This document shows, in pieces, positions 55,610 to 64,000 of a stretch of DNA of 64,000 bases. Source of the DNA: Choristoneura fumiferana (taxonomy: Eukaryota; Arthropoda; Insecta; Lepidoptera; Tortricidae); contig NC_133472.1 of assembly GCF_025370935.1 (NCBI RefSeq), positions 40,964,448-41,028,447 of the forward strand, in the 5' to 3' direction. The notes under the pieces are model-generated. The model was not told the origin of the DNA, did no database searches, and worked only from the letters and a program-made list of their open reading frames with translations. The first letter of the stretch is position 1. Each line of letters opens with the position of its first letter. The position numbers were made by a program, and so were the translations under genes.

Positions 55610-56170
55610 AAAAACCGGCCAAGAGCGTGTCGGACACGCCCAAAATAGGGTTACGTAGTCATTACGAAAAAATTAAGTAATATATTTTTCTAAGGATTTC
55701 GTATTTTACGGAATCTTCAAAGTTTAGGTATATTTTATACCTTAGGCTACTATTTAAGAGTAAAACTACTAATAATTCTCAAGCAAACTTAGCCGTTATA
55801 GTTTTCCTTGGAAGTTTGATATACTTGCTATCATCCCGAATTTTTTCGAAATTTTCCTCCCACCGGTTTTAGATTTTAGAGGGAGGGGGGGGGACGCTCG
55901 TCATGTTAAGGAAAATTTGCACTTTAAAGTTGAATATTTCGCAAACAAATCACTGAATCGAAAAATTGTATTAAAAGACTTATCCAACGATAACCCACAA
56001 TATAGGGTTGGATGAGAAAAAAAAATCATCCCCGCTTTACGTCTATGGAAGGTTCCCTTAAAAATTATTTTTATAGTTTCTTATTATACATATATATATA
56101 CATATATACCTGCAAAATTAGCATTGATACTCCCTGAGCAAAGCCGCGAGACGGGACAGACAGACGGAGG

Positions 56171-56202
<32 letters not shown>

Positions 56203-56256
56203 TGGCGAAACTATAAGGGTTCCGTTTTTGCCATTTTGACTACAGAACCCTAAAAA
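55610..56256 (+). repeat. Family B repeat, plus-strand copy
   Basis: Head AAAAACCGGCCAAGAGCGTG, tail (GACA)n at 56171-56201, GGCGAAACTATAAGGGTTCC and CAGAACCCTAAAAA. It is the mirror partner of 53557-54206, and the intervening 1.4 kb is single-copy. Confidence 0.8.
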
Positions 56257-56361
56257 CAGTTCTAACAGACCACATTTTTAATTTTCATTCAATATTTATG
56301 GAATAATCGAGAAAAACTAACAACAATGCAACGTTGCCAGCTCAGCAGGTATAAACGCTCT

Positions 56362-56797
56362 TAAAAACCGCCAAGTGCGAGTCGGACTCGCGCACGGTTC
56401 CGTACCATTATCTATACACCATTAGACAATAGCAAAAGAAACACGTTTGTTTAATGGGAGCCCCTTAAATATTTATTTTAATTTTATTATTTATTTTTAA
56501 AGTGAATATAAGACTAAATATTCTATGAATATTTACAAGCTTGTACCTGTTGCTGTTATTATTATTGAGCAAAAAACGGCAAAAATATCTCGTTATACAC
56601 CAGTATGGGAGCCCCCCTTAAATATTTTTTAGTGTTTGTTGTTAAAGCGGCAACGAAATACATAATCTGTGAAAATTTCAACTGTCTAGCTATCACGGTT
56701 CATGAGATACAGCCTGGTGACAGACGGACTAACGGACGGACAGCGAAGTCTTAGTAATGAGGTCCCGTTTTTATCCTTTGGGTACGGAACCCTAAAA
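56362..56797 (+). repeat. Family A repeat, short form
   Basis: TAAAAACCGCCAAGTGCGAG, TCGGACTCGCGCACGGTTCC open it. CATAATCTGTGAAAATTTCA, CACGGTTCATGAGATACAGC and GTACGGAACCCTAAAA close it. The middle is shorter than at 49793-50925. Confidence 0.75.
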
Positions 56798-56985
56798 CAT
56801 TACTTGTTCGGCAGCTAGGTTTGTTGTTCTAATGTCGTAAACATGCAATCTAATGTAACAAGCACTGGGAGTAACGTTCGCAGTTCGCCCACGCGCCTAA
56901 ACTGTTAAAGTATCTCATACAGTAATCAAAATGACACTAAAATGTTCCTTTAGAAGCTTTTGGCCATGAGTAGCTTAAAAAAAAG
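56798..56985. other. Unrecognised spacer
   Basis: No feature can be supported. Confidence 0.3.
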
Positions 56986-57306
56986 TTAAGTTAATATTTT
57001 TAGTTTTAATACGATCTTTTTTGCTGACTGTTCTTTTTATTGACTGTACTTGCATTGTCATCCAAACTACAACATTGTACCTAATTTTTAAGTCGCAAAG
57101 TTGAGGAGCTCCGTCCTGCGGAGATCTTGACCGGACCACCAGAATTTCAGTACATACATACAGTACATAATGTATTGTTTTTGGATTTGCATAGTGTTCC
57201 TAATTTCAAAATCCGACTACTGAAAGTGCATCAAAATGAACTTGCGAGATACAAGTATGCCCGAACAAACAGGCAGGCAGGCAGGTTTAGAAGCTTGTAA
57301 TAATTG
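56986..57306 (-). repeat. Family C repeat, minus strand
   Basis: On the minus strand TTACAAGCTTCTAAACCTGC, (CTGC)n, CTCGCAAGTTCATTTTGATG, AGTAGTCGGATTTTGAAATT and TCTCCGCAGGACGGAGCTCC, ending with the GTACAGTCAATAAAAAGAAC, AGTCAGCAAAAAAGATC hairpin-like end. Confidence 0.7.
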
Positions 57307-57950
57307 CCCTTCTACATGAAATGGCGCCATAATTCACCCGTTTAGTGTTAAATCTCAAGTTGCTTGTCGCTATACTTGATTTCTGCAGTGTATTCATAAA
57401 TTCATGTAATTAATCAACTCGTTAAATCTAAACCATTGAACAAGAAGGTTGAATAAATAGTCTTACGGATTGAAAGTTTGTTTAGACAGATAATCGTGAT
57501 GTAAAATTACATCGTTATTGCAAAACAATTAAAAAATTACTACTATTAAAAACATTAAGGATCAAAAAATTTGATTGAAGGATCATATAAACTTTTCGTT
57601 TTAGTTGAAGTACAAAAGAAAAGGATAATTCATTTACATAATAACTGGTATTTGAAAATCATTGCAGGCACATTTTGAACCTTGAGAAACAGTGTTTTTG
57701 GCATGTTTATGTCTTGCATAAAAAATATTATATTTACAATAAGTATAATGTACATCCTTACAATTAAAAATACAATAAAATGACAACATGGAAAACCCGA
57801 AAACGATTGACGAATTTTGATGAGTTTTTTAAACTTTTTTAAGTACTTATTTGCGAATTTCGTTTTAGAAAGCAAGAAACAATAAATTTATATGGCAAAA
57901 TACGGCAAAGCAAAATAAAAACTCACAATTAAAAATAAGACCTTATTACA
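57307..57950. other. Unrecognised AT-rich sequence
   Basis: An 81-codon minus frame at 57630-57875 has no recognisable domain. Confidence 0.35.
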
Positions 57951-58066
57951 AACTCTTACATACTAAAAAAGAGAGAAAAAGAGAAAGACATTGTGCCGAA
58001 AGAAGCAAAAAGAGCCATACTCAGCGTGTTGCCTTGGCAAGCCGCAGCGCTGGTTTTCAGTATGAG
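57951..58066 (-). mobile_element. LINE 3' UTR fragment
   Basis: On the minus strand CTGAAAACCAGCGCTGCGGC, TTGCCAAGGCAACACGCTGA and GTATGGCTCTTTTTGC match the 3' UTR block at 43480-43540 and 60850-60900. There is no coding sequence. Confidence 0.55.
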
Positions 58067-58235
58067 ACCCTTTAACTTTCAATGGTCATTACCTACTCAT
58101 TAGCTAATTGGTTAAAACGAGGGTTTTTCAATTTCGCTATATGACATCGGTTAAAAGGTCATTCCGGTATCAGTTCAATCCAGAATTCTGGTCAGAGTGA
58201 CGACAGAATTTCCGTGGAACCTTATTCGACTGACG
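58067..58235. other. Unrecognised spacer
   Basis: Nothing is recognised. Confidence 0.3.
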
Positions 58236-58243
58236 GACTGATG

Positions 58244-58779
58244 TAGGGTTGCCAACTTTTTTTTTTTTACAAGAAATAAAGTATATTTAGGTCGTAGTAA
58301 GCGAAAAAAAAGTATTTTAGAAAAGTGTACAGTATTTTCTTCTTTTCATGTTTAAAAGACAAATTTTTGGGTGCTTCTAGCACAACCTATTAATTTAGTA
58401 TCATTTTTAAAAGCCTCATAGACCTCATCAGAATCAAGAAGAAAATTAAGATAAATAAGGAGCTAAAATGTTATTAAATTAACATTGGCTGATTCGTTCT
58501 GAACAACACTATTGTTTGTGACTATGCTGCACTGACTTAAGGTGATTGTAAACCCAATTCTTGCGGGCCGCCGCGGGCGCGCAAGAATGCATACAAATTA
58601 CAATTCTCGGCTCGCCTCGCCGGTGGAAAATCACCATTAGTGTGTGCTTAGTGAAGGCATTTTGATGCTGAAAACAGTATTTTGCATACTTTATTTTAGT
58701 TCAACAGTAAAAAGTATAATGTAGTGAAAAACAGTATGTATACATAATACTGTTTTTAACAGTATAGTTGGCAACCCTT
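58244..58779. mobile_element. hAT-type MITE with perfect 8-bp target duplication
   Basis: TAGGGTTGCCAACTTTTTTT begins the element and ...AGTTGGCAACCCTT ends it: 13-14 bp inverted termini. GACTGATG flanks both sides exactly (58236-58243, 58780-58787). An 8-bp duplication and AGGGTTGCCA termini fit hAT. The interior repeats CAGTATT and has a central GC-rich GGGCCGCCGCGGGCGC block. No transposase; 536 bp. Confidence 0.9.
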
Positions 58780-58797
58780 GACTGATGGTCCAGACTA

Positions 58798-58916
58798 GGG
58801 TTGTAACGGAGGCCTTCTTAGCGGAGGCGGAGGCGGATGCGGAGGCGACAAGTTTCACCACCGCGGATGCGGAGGTTAACGGAGGCGGATGCGGAGGTGG
58901 AGGTAGATGTGGATTT
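58798..58916. repeat. GGAGGC/GGATGC degenerate short tandem repeat
   Basis: Starting TAGGGTTGTAACGGAGGC, hexamers GGAGGC and GGATGC alternate with small interruptions up to GGAGGTGGAGGTAGATGTGG. The opening resembles a transposon terminus, but no matching right end with an 8-bp duplication was found. Confidence 0.7.
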
Positions 58917-59330
58917 TTTTTTTAGTTTATGCTTAATCTGTCATCTCCCAGGATAACAGGATCAAAGGAATTTGGGCACAAATTTGTGCCTCTGGGAGAG
59001 GACAGGTTAATTCAACTCAAATGTTACTCGACTCAATTTCTAAAAAAACTGCCATATCTCACTTGTTTTCGGCGTCATCGTGCATCTGACGTAAATAAAC
59101 AATTATTTTGTACAAAATCACTTTACAAAATCGCGGTTCAATGTACATACATTACAATTTCGTACGTCCAAGCAACGAGACAGGTTGATTCCTGTCATGT
59201 ATTATTTGACATTTGACATACATACGCCCGCGCCCACCCCGACCGTGATCCGGCTGCGCGCCGAGATAATGAAATGAGTGTCAACGAGACCCTATTAATA
59301 AGCCTCCGCTGTCCATTATGTTATACATAT
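58917..59330. other. Unrecognised sequence
   Basis: A 95-codon frame (58929-59216) has no recognisable domain. ATAAGCCTCCGCTGTCC near 59299 could be the decayed far end of the preceding repeat. Confidence 0.35.
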
Positions 59331-59400
59331 TATGGGTATATTGTACGGAACCCTTTATAGGTACTCTACGCGCCAGTCCGACTTGCACTTGGCTATTTTT
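59331..59400 (-). repeat. Family A head fragment
   Basis: On the minus strand AAAAATAGCCAAGTGCAAGT, CGGACTGGCGCG and GGGTTCCGTAC form the family A head only. Confidence 0.65.
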
Positions 59401-60839
59401 TACTGGTGTGCCTTAAAACTGTGATGAACGAAAAGTGTGCCGTTTAAACCATAAGGTTGAAATCGCCTGGTCTAAAGGTAGAAACAGACTAATAAAACGC
59501 GACGCTATGCCACACCACCCCACGCGTGTCAGTACTAATCAATCCCATACATTTAGGTACTATGGCCAGGTGCAGATACAAGACACGCCACGTGATGATA
59601 CGCATTCCCATTGCTGATAAATCCAAGGTCGGCGTGTTGCCGGGAGAGGCGGCGCACACGCACTTTCACACGTTTTGTTTCTGCTTAACACCCAACGCCA
59701 CGCGTCGAGGCGCGCTATCCGACATTATGTGGTCGCGGCTCATAAAAAATGTACCATAACGCACTGGCAAGTGTAACACACAATTTTGTTCGCAACACGC
59801 TGGAAATTCTGTAACACGCTGGAATTCTGTAAAGGCGTAACATGATACAAGAATTGGGATTGTCTACTTTTTTACAATGTATAAAATCGAAAACCATTTC
59901 AAAATAAAGGCTTTCTAAGTCGTTTCCTGTAGTTATTTAATTTTTATATACTAAAATGAATGTATTACATCAAAAGTAAGCAAATTTAAAAAGATGACGT
60001 AGACGGTCCAAGTTGTACTTTATTCACTATTATTCAGTGAGGATAAGAATTCGTCACAATTTTTGCGCGGATCATACTACGGAGTTCGATTCGGACCCGC
60101 AGTCCGCAGTGACTGCAATCTGACATATCACATTTAACAACGCCAGTAACTGTCATGTTTCCTTGTTTCAAATATTCTTATTGTTTTGCATTGCGAAAAA
60201 TATTGAGCTTCGAATTAACTCTATAACTCTAGTAAAGTAGCAGTACTCTGTCTATGTTTATACTCGTATCGCATCCCTCTCTCAAATAAGTATCTGGACA
60301 CCGATCTCGTACTGAACGACGAAAACCTATGCTATGCCTCTCCAAACGAAAAAAAGTTTGTTTGGCCCCGGACAGCACTAGCGATTGTTCTCACCTACGA
60401 AGATCTCCTTGAAAACCACTTCAAGATTTTAAACCAGTTTGAGGTGATGGCATGGTTCCTTATGAGCTTCATGGAGCTGGTACGAGATCGATGGATCAGA
60501 TTATCATTCTGAAAAGCTCCTCCCTGTCAACGGTCATCATACGAAATCCTAACCCCAAACATGGGCGGCTTTGTACGGCGAGCACTTCCCGTACTTCTAC
60601 AGTCGTGTTTCTTGAGCGCAGGAAAGCTCCCTACGACACAAGCAAGAAACTTACGGCATGACCTTCTGGCAGGCGGCTACCTGCTCTCTTTTGTCCTCAT
60701 GACTGTAGACGCCGCTGCAATCTGCATGCGAGCTATAAGTCCTCCCTACTCTCCAGGCTCATTGCTTCAACTCTAGGGAAATGCAGGCCAATAAAGCTTT
60801 TTAGTCCGGAACCTCACTTAAAATCATTCTTAATCAAAA
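59401..60839. other. Unrecognised sequence with a GC-rich island and 19-bp tandem
   Basis: 59497-59750 is GC-rich with an open 77-codon frame on the plus strand that I cannot place in any family. 59794-59830 is a two-unit tandem (AACACGCTGGAAATTCTGT). 60440-60780 is also GC-richer and may be the 5' part of the LINE whose 3' end follows, but no RT motif is visible. Confidence 0.4.
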
Positions 60840-61056
60840 CCTTGAAATCCCGTGGTTCAGCTGAAAACCAGCGCTGCAGCTCTGGTTACAGGGCTATGGC
60901 ACATGCTGAGCTGAGTCTTTTTGGCATCACACTACAGCACAATGTCTCTTATTTTTCTCTCTTCTCCTATTTATATGTTTTTACTGTGTTTTTGTTGTGA
61001 TGTAGTGTATTTTTCTTGTCAATAAATGTTGTGAGTTTGAGTTTGAGTTTGAAATG
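60840..61056 (+). mobile_element. LINE 3' UTR with GTTTGA tail
   Basis: CAGCTGAAAACCAGCGCTGC, AGCTCTGGTTACAGGGCTAT, CATGCTGAGCTGAGTC, then GTTGTGATGTAGTGTATTTT, GTCAATAAATG and a (GTTTGA)n tail. This is a typical LINE 3' end with AATAAA and short-repeat tail, 5'-truncated. Confidence 0.75.
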
Positions 61057-61321
61057 TTACATATTCTTACTCGTTTTCTTGCAAATATACATATTATATT
61101 GTCTAAGTGCTTAATTTCCAAAAAACCCAACTTCAAACATATAGCGACTTTCTCCCTGTGACTTCAATTCAAAATATAAATCTGAGATATACCTTAACAG
61201 GAAACTAAAGTATATATGTTGTATTTTTTAAAGTATTAACCTTAGCGGTCCCCCGACACCAACGACGCTTAGATAAAAAAATATTACTAGGTACTTATAC
61301 TAAATTAACTTAGGCTAATTT
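61057..61321. other. Unrecognised sequence
   Basis: Nothing is recognised. Confidence 0.3.
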
Positions 61322-61397
61322 TGCGGGAAACCAGCATAGTTCCCGCGGGATATGGATAAACGAATTCTTCGCAGATGAAGTCACGGGCAACAGCTAG
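61322..61397 (+). mobile_element. Helitron 3' fragment
   Basis: CGGGAAACCAGCATAGTTCC, CGCGGGATATGG and GATGAAGTCACGGGCAACAG end in CTAG (61394-61397). It is the degenerate 3' third of a Lep1-like copy; the usual T after CTAG is G here. Confidence 0.6.
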
Positions 61398-61506
61398 GTA
61401 GTGCATAATTATTTTTTACTTTTTATTTGTCTTTTTTGGCGGCGTTTTTTTCGGGCGTTTTTTTCTCAGGAATTTTTAATTTTTTTAAGTTTTTTTATTT
61501 CATCAT

Positions 61507-61580
61507 TATTGTATTGTATTGTAAAACTCTTTATTGTACACAAAAACACATGAAAATAACAGTAAACAAGAGAAAGAGAT
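61507..61580 (-). mobile_element. LINE 3' tail fragment
   Basis: On the minus strand ...GTACAATAAAGAGTTTTACA, ATACAATACAATA resembles the tail of the LINE at 10408-10545. The upstream sequence is unrecognised. Confidence 0.55.
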
Positions 61581-61852
61581 GTACAAAAGTGATCTTATTA
61601 TGATAAAACTTTTGGATAAAGCTTCTTTTTTGTACCCCCTGAACAAATACAAAGTTTTTAATCTCCGAAATTCTCAGCTGTTTCTAGTTATTTTAGTATA
61701 CTATTACCCCAACCTAAATCATGTATGTGTTATGATGCTAGCTTGAATTATTGAACACTGTCCCTGTTTTGTTCTTAATTCCTTTACATCTCGGACATGT
61801 CCAGCAACAATTTTCCTTATGAAACGGTTTGTGGTTGAAACTTTATATTGAG
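61581..61852. other. Unrecognised sequence
   Basis: No feature can be supported. Confidence 0.3.
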
Positions 61853-62585
61853 TGATACTCACGGTGTACTGCCTTTTCAGCGAAATATTTTTCGCCAAAT
61901 TTCACTTAGCAACCAACCTTTCGCCGAAGTTTCATTTGGCAAACCAATCCTTGGCATAACTTTGCTTCGCATTTTTCTTATTACGCAACATTTTTATATT
62001 GCAAAATTTTACTTCATCACACTTTTATGTGGCAAACAATTATGTAGCAAATGATTGGCTAAGGAAAATAACAAATAGTCAAATAACATTTGGCCAATTT
62101 TTACACATAAGGTAGTTATATCAGTCATGATATATAATAAAATGAATAAATGTTAAATTATGTGGCGGTGAGCGAGCGAAGCGAGCGAGCAAGACGAGAC
62201 TAGGCAGAAGCGACTTGGATAGGTTAGGTTCAGAAGGCTAAGGCGGGAGCGAAGCGTAGCGTAGCTTCCGCTTTAGCCTTCGATGTTAGGTTTTTTTTAT
62301 AACAGAACGGAAAAAAAACATTGACTTGCTTGCTTGTTTGCTTGCTAAATCAAGGAATGCCAATCAACGCATTTGACAAAAACACAAATGACATCTTAAA
62401 AACATCCCAGGGAATAATTTTCATAATAATCATTTATCAAATCATTAGTTGGGAAATGATATCAGTGCGAAATGTTGAGTTGGGAAATGAAATTTCGCCT
62501 AAATAAAAATATGGGTTAAATAGTTTGGGAGTTAATAATTTGCTAAATAATTTTCGCCAAAACATTAGTAAACCGTTACTCACAA
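61853..62585. mobile_element. Foldback block with quasi-periodic TTTCGCCAAA-like units
   Basis: Left part 61878-62100 is a run of degenerate units, 13-17 bp apart, each with a GGCAAA/CGCCAAA-like core and a T-rich spacer (e.g. TTTCGCCAAATTTCACTTA, TTTCATTTGGCAAACCAATC, TATGTGGCAAACAATTATG). Right part 62440-62570 carries units of the same kind, partly inverted (AATTTCGCCTAAAT, AATTTTCGCCAAAACATTAG). The outer edges look inverted (ACTCACGGTGTACT versus AGTAAACCGTTACTCAC). The middle, 62165-62290, is GC-rich (GAGCGAGCGAAGCGAGCGAG) with an inverted GAAGGCTAA-GCGG pair at 62233-62281. There is no ORF. I cannot name the family. Confidence 0.6.
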
Positions 62586-63204
62586 AACCGGTCTTCAAAA
62601 TGATACTCATGTTGATCTGAAAACGATATTTAATTTATTACTAGCGATATAAGAACAATTATATAACTTTACTTTTATTCAAAGAAACCAATAAGATAGC
62701 TTTATCTTTTCGTTTTACAGTAAAAGTACAACTAAACATGAAGTAAACAAACCCTGACACAACGAAAATAAAACACACTTTTTGAATAATTTTTACTTAC
62801 CTCATTTAATTTTAATGATCAAAAATGAATTGACAACCTTTTGTCCACCCAAATCACGGTATCACAGAAATTTTGTATTATAAATTAATACGTTATAGGT
62901 TTGATTTTTGTCACAATGTCGCGATAAAATTTCAAAACGTCAGAGCATCAGAGCCATAAAAGTCGCGGACGCTAGGTGGCGTTGATGTCGTGCACAGAGC
63001 CAATAATCGACTTATCTATCCAAAAACAAAATTAAAAAGCATTAGTATATTTTTTAAGACAATCCCAATTGTTGGTAAATTTTAAAAATACTCTTATACT
63101 ATTTACGAGTTGTTATATGTCTCTAGAAAGGATGAGAGATTAAAATATACTTAGCATTTATGATTATCAGTGAAAAACACCACCACTTTAAAAACACTTT
63201 TTTA
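62586..63204. other. Unrecognised sequence
   Basis: No gene or repeat boundary is seen. Confidence 0.35.
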
Positions 63205-63334
63205 CCCTTTCCGGCCGAAAAACTGTTTTTTCCGATTTTTCTTCTAAAATGTCAAGTAATTGTGGTTCGTGAAAAGATGATTCATACGCGCTCATAATAT
63301 AGTTGCACGATCGTATCGAGCCGGCCGGAAAGGG
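63205..63334. mobile_element. 130-bp MITE with TA target and CCCTTTCCGGCCG termini
   Basis: TA (63203-63204) precedes CCCTTTCCGGCCG, and its exact inverse CGGCCGGAAAGGG is followed by TA (63335-63336). The 13-bp perfect inverted termini and TA flanks fit a Tc1/mariner-type non-autonomous element, although TA alone is weak evidence in AT-rich DNA. Confidence 0.8.
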
Positions 63335-63336
63335 TA

Positions 63337-64000
63337 ATTTAAAGTCTAATCTTTAAAGTATAATATAGTAAAGTCCCGATCTCGTTATGAGCCAATCTTA
63401 CGAACAAAGCCATTGTATTCTTTTGTGCCCTCAACCGCCAACCTAATACTCAGTTTAAAATGAACGGAAAACTATTTTATATCTATTCTTCTCTATTCTA
63501 TTATCTATTATTATTACGTATAATAAATCTGTAGAGAGACGGTGTCTTACATTGGAAATGTTTAAGAAAAACTGTTACTAGGGGCCTTTATTAGCACAAT
63601 AGAACCCAAAACAGCGAATTTTAGAATTATTGTCTCTTTATCTGTTTGCCTGTGCGTTTGCACACGCTAATCTCAGAAACCACTTAACGTAGAAGGATGC
63701 GGTTTTCGTTGATGTACTGTCCTTGCTTTGGATTAACATTTAGTGTTTATTTCATTCGAATCGGTTCTCAAATAAAAAAAAAGATTTTAATAAAATAAAA
63801 AAAACGAACACTTTTCGAAGAATCGTTGTTGATTTCGCTAAAGCTTCGGTTATTTATTAAAACATTGGGTTAACTTTAGTCTGTAAAATGAATTTAGGAA
63901 TATAAAATTCGATAAATGGATAGTTCATAGAAATTATTTCCCAACATAAGATGGGCTCACAACAATATGGTAGACCATAATAAATAGGGTTCATCTTAAG
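63337..64000. other. Unrecognised AT-rich sequence to window end
   Basis: Nothing can be supported. TCTCAGAAACCACTTAACGT near 63672 is faintly like the middle of dispersed lepidopteran repeats. Confidence 0.3.

Noticed and set aside
58929..59216. A 95-aa gene downstream of the GGAGGC repeat
   Set aside because: No recognisable domain or codon bias; it lies in probable repeat sequence.
59497..59760. A possible host exon in the GC-rich island
   Set aside because: A 77-codon frame without recognisable domain and no splice context I can support; left as unrecognised.
61878..62100. A CRISPR-like array from regularly spaced short repeats
   Set aside because: Units are degenerate, about 15 bp apart, with no conserved repeat/spacer alternation, in a eukaryotic transposon-rich context.

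Overview
The window is AT-rich, non-coding insect DNA. The density of recognisable interspersed repeats points to a moth or butterfly (Lepidoptera). The signs are Lep1-like non-autonomous Helitrons (5' TC, 3' CTRR, inserted between A and T), tRNA-headed SINEs with 3' microsatellite tails, RTE-like 3' ends with the 'cccagcagtggga' block, and the long '...tacggaaccctaaaaa' repeat family. I find no intact host gene, rRNA gene, functional tRNA gene or CRISPR array in 64 kb. The only protein signals are broken transposon genes: a mariner transposase (present twice because of the duplication below), three non-LTR retrotransposon reverse transcriptase (RT) remnants and the N-terminal part of a PIF/Harbinger transposase.

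Layout. 1-6672: mostly unrecognised sequence with foldback MITEs. 6673-19196 and 19297-31865 are two copies of one ~12.5 kb segment. Both meet at a run of exactly 100 N (19197-19296): copy A ends where the gap starts and copy B begins where it ends. Shared elements keep the same order and orientation, with many small indels between copies. This looks like two contig ends, probably alternative haplotypes, placed side by side without merging, rather than a biological tandem duplication. Each copy holds Helitron fragments, a SINE interrupted by a MITE, a long-TIR element containing another SINE, the mariner remnant and a region with a recurring TATCACC-AAATTA box. 31866-42900: single-copy stretches, a piggyBac-type MITE with TTAA target duplications, a LINE 3' end, two abutting Helitron copies, a hAT MITE with an 8-bp duplication, and a large inverted repeat whose right arm carries a younger MITE. 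42934-46138: a nested and abutting transposon stack (LINE, antisense LINE, SINE, Helitron, Harbinger, MITE). 46139-57950: repeat families, many in opposed pairs. 57951-64000: a hAT MITE with a perfect 8-bp duplication, a GGAGGC-rich block, another LINE 3' end, a quasi-periodic foldback block (61853-62585) and a TA-flanked MITE.

Nothing here forms an operon or a cooperating gene system. The coherent story is repeated transposition, with several insertion events that can be ordered from the sequence. The most useful observations are the probable assembly artefact around the gap, the two unexplained motif-rich regions (30179-31892 and 61853-62585), and the well-bounded MITEs whose target duplications assign them to superfamilies. 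Family names are recognised by pattern only; no database search was run.
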